Assembly (NCBI GenBank): GCA_965153455.1
Contig: OZ234494.1
Span: forward strand, 21,886,001-21,950,000
Origin: Sphagnum compactum
Lineage: Eukaryota; Bryophyta; Sphagnopsida; Sphagnales
DNA: 64,000 bases
Direction of reading: 5' to 3'
In this document: piece by piece, positions 62,189-64,000 of the stretch
Layout: each line of letters opens with the position of its first letter
How positions within the stretch are numbered: the stretch's first letter is position 1
Notes under the pieces: model-generated
Told to the model about the DNA's origin: nothing
The model's input: the letters and a program-made list of their open reading frames with translations, nothing else
Database searches by the model: none
Position numbers and translations under genes: made by a program

Positions 62189-63680
62189 ATGGGGGCCAAT
62201 GACTCAAAACGTATATCATCAGGAGCTCCTGCTCTTGATGTGATCACTACAATTCAAAGAAGGAGTGCTGTTCCGCAACTTGATCCTTGCTTGGAGAGAT
62301 TGCAACAACTTCGAGTCGTAAGTGGTTTTTTTTCCCCTCTTTGTTTTCCCCCCAATGCATCTCCTCTGCATTTGCCTCCAATCATTTGAAGAGCTTGTAT
62401 TCTAGAGCATGTTTCCTTCCTGCTGCTTCCTTTGTGGTGACTGACGACAATTAGGAAACTCTTGACAGATTTTGTTTTTCCCATTGCCCTTTGTGGTTTC
62501 TCTGTTTTGTGGTGCATTGGGGTTTGTTGCTTCTCTATGATAGAATTTTGTTTTGACCTAGAGAAACAATTCTGCTGCCAAAGATGATGCTTCTGCCTGC
62601 AGCAGCAAAGGTTGTGCAATTCGTTCTTGGTGGAAGAAAGAAGTGCAAGAAAATTATTATTATGGACCTGCAATTGTGTTGGTGCCATGAGAAATTGCAC
62701 ATGAAAAAGGATTTTTGATGGAAATCTTTCTGCTTTCTGCTTTCTTTGTGGGGTTTGTCAGGCAGAACCTTTACTGAAACCACCATCAGTGGAGAACAGT
62801 TTGACTGACATACTACTCCAACGCAACACATCACAATCTCGATCTTTTGAATATGGTCTGGTTGAGCTTGCAATATTAGCCCTGAAATTTTACACTGCTG
62901 CTCATCTATTGCTGAATTTTATACAGCTGCTGTCTCAGAGTCAATTGGTGGACACAGTAATCCTGCACCAAAGAAGTTTACAGAAGTTTAGGGTTTAGGA
63001 TTCAGGGTTTAGATCCCCTTATTGTACAGATTCAACAATGCTTCATCAGGTTGGCTGTAGGCTCATCAAATGCAAGTACAACTGCAGAGCTGTTGGAAAT
63101 GTACCAGGAGTGGCAACATGTGACTGCTGCACAAGTTAGTAAGAAACAGGTGAACTCACTTTGCTTTGCATTTTGCAAACTGAAAGTTGCAGTTAAAGTG
63201 CCTACCTTGAATGTCCATCTCTTATGTTGCTCAATATGTTTTGCTGTTGTTGACACACCTTGGTTTCTTTTTGTTGCTCAGGCTGAATTAGGTTTCCAGA
63301 TTGAGGGAGTAGAAGCTGTTGCAATGAAGTTGCTGCAGCGTCTTAACTACTCTGCATCCGTCATCAAGACCAGTGCTGCATATCTTCAGGATGGTTAGAT
63401 TCCTATTCTTCACTTGGTGATTGCTAGTGTTGCCTTACATGCACACCCTGTTTTCTCCTGCAACAGTGATCTCATAAACATGTTTTTCTAGTCTTTTGTT
63501 GGAACCCTGAAACCCTAACTCTGTGCTGCAGTGCAAGGTCTCAAGGTGGAGGTACGTGAGATGAAGGCAGGATTGAATAATGTGCTCGAAAGTTATGAAG
63601 CTCTTTGCAAGAGAGTTGAAGCTCAAGGTCCTGATTTCCTTCAGGGCACACCAGGGTCAGCATTGCGCTCTGGCACATGA
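62189..63680 (+). CDS. BORCS5 (myrlysin)-like subunit of the BORC complex
   Basis: Five exons join in phase: 62189-62317, 62762-62855, 63061-63149, 63282-63393, 63532-63680. They give 190 residues, against 196 in human BORCS5. The N terminus MGANDSKR fits the N-myristoylation consensus (Gly2, Ser6), as in myrlysin, whose lipid anchors BORC to the lysosome. Then come LDPCLERLQQLR, EPLLKPP, LLEMYQEWQHVTAAQVSKKQ and a coiled-coil-like part (QIEGVEAVAMKLLQRL, then VQGLKVEVREMKAGLNNVLESYE), ending in a short Gly/Ser tail. In animals BORC recruits ARL8 and kinesin to move lysosomes. In a plant a role at the vacuole or late endosome is inferred only. The start is well placed, in the sequence AGAAGAATGGGG after a GAA repeat. 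Family assignment rests on length, the N terminus and motif order, not on strong identity. Confidence 0.78.
62988..63013 (+). repeat. Telomere-like tract in intron 2 of the BORCS5-like gene
   Basis: TTTAGGG-type units with one variant, about 48 nt before the acceptor of exon 3. Unlike the other intronic tracts, the G-rich strand is the transcript strand here. Confidence 0.8.
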
Positions 63681-64000
63681 ACAAACAATACTTGGGTGAT
63701 CCTCATATCCTACTATTAGAGCACCCTCTTTACAATAGCATCAGCAACAAATCAATGCAAAACACAGAGAAACACACCATAGTGCACTGTGTCCGGAGGT
63801 ATGGTGTAGAGTCAGGGTTTGTACACTAGAGAATAAAGTGCTAGGTGCTGACCATGAAGTGAGCTTCTTGTATATGGCTGTCTGGGGCATCCTTGCTTGT
63901 CCACAATCAAATAGTATTTCCTTGATGCAATGATTGCCTCAAACATACACACGTCTCTGGGCCTGGACACTTGCAATGGGTGGAGGAGGTTGCAGTTAAC
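63681..64000 (+). other. 3' UTR and flank of the BORCS5-like gene
   Basis: Follows the stop codon at 63678-63680. An AATAAA at 63832-63837 is a fitting polyadenylation signal. The window ends before any further gene. Confidence 0.45.
63832..63837 (+). terminator. Candidate polyadenylation signal
   Basis: AATAAA about 150 nt after the stop codon of the BORCS5-like gene, a usual distance in plants. Confidence 0.5.

Overview
The window looks like nuclear DNA of a streptophyte plant. Five genes have GT-AG introns whose reading phases join exactly. The proteins are eukaryotic, and two point to a plant: a U-box/ARM ubiquitin ligase of the plant PUB type and an organelle-style PPR protein. Short plant-type telomere tracts (AAACCCT/TTTAGGG) are scattered throughout. 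Long AT-rich spacers full of microsatellites and gene spacing of roughly 10 kb fit a non-seed land plant (bryophyte or similar) better than a compact angiosperm, but the lineage cannot be fixed from this sequence alone.

Layout, left to right. 1-1085 is a purine-rich minisatellite. 2644-6142 (-) is a ten-exon P58IPK/DNAJC3-type ER-lumenal TPR/J-domain co-chaperone. 10381-14700 (-) is an eight-exon U-box/armadillo E3 ligase. 14.7-25.5 kb is AT-rich spacer with microsatellites, a palindromic AT block and dispersed repeats. 25.56-27.72 kb (+) is a decayed, intron-bearing pseudogene of a four-MA3-domain translation regulator (PDCD4/MRF type). 33331-37747 (+) is an eleven-exon Ppx/GppA exopolyphosphatase. 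43652-45522 (-) is a three-exon PPR protein. 45.5-49.9 kb holds several minisatellites. 49931-53946 (-) is a nine-exon RAD9 checkpoint clamp subunit. 54-62 kb is AT-rich and apparently gene-free. 62189-63680 (+) is a five-exon BORCS5 (myrlysin)-like BORC subunit with an N-myristoylation motif.

The genes do not form a pathway. They are independent housekeeping functions: ER protein folding, ubiquitin ligation, polyphosphate turnover, organelle RNA metabolism, DNA-damage checkpoint and lysosome/vacuole positioning. No CRISPR array, complete tRNA, rRNA or intact transposon was seen. The observations most worth a second look are telomere-like tracts inside introns, mostly in the CCCTAAA sense and several about 50 nt before the 3' splice site; a telomere-seeded 40-bp array in RAD9 intron 2; a tandem repeat that copies a 3' splice site in the P58IPK gene; a small dispersed repeat family; and the apparent plant BORCS5. 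I did not find anything I would call a new biological system.
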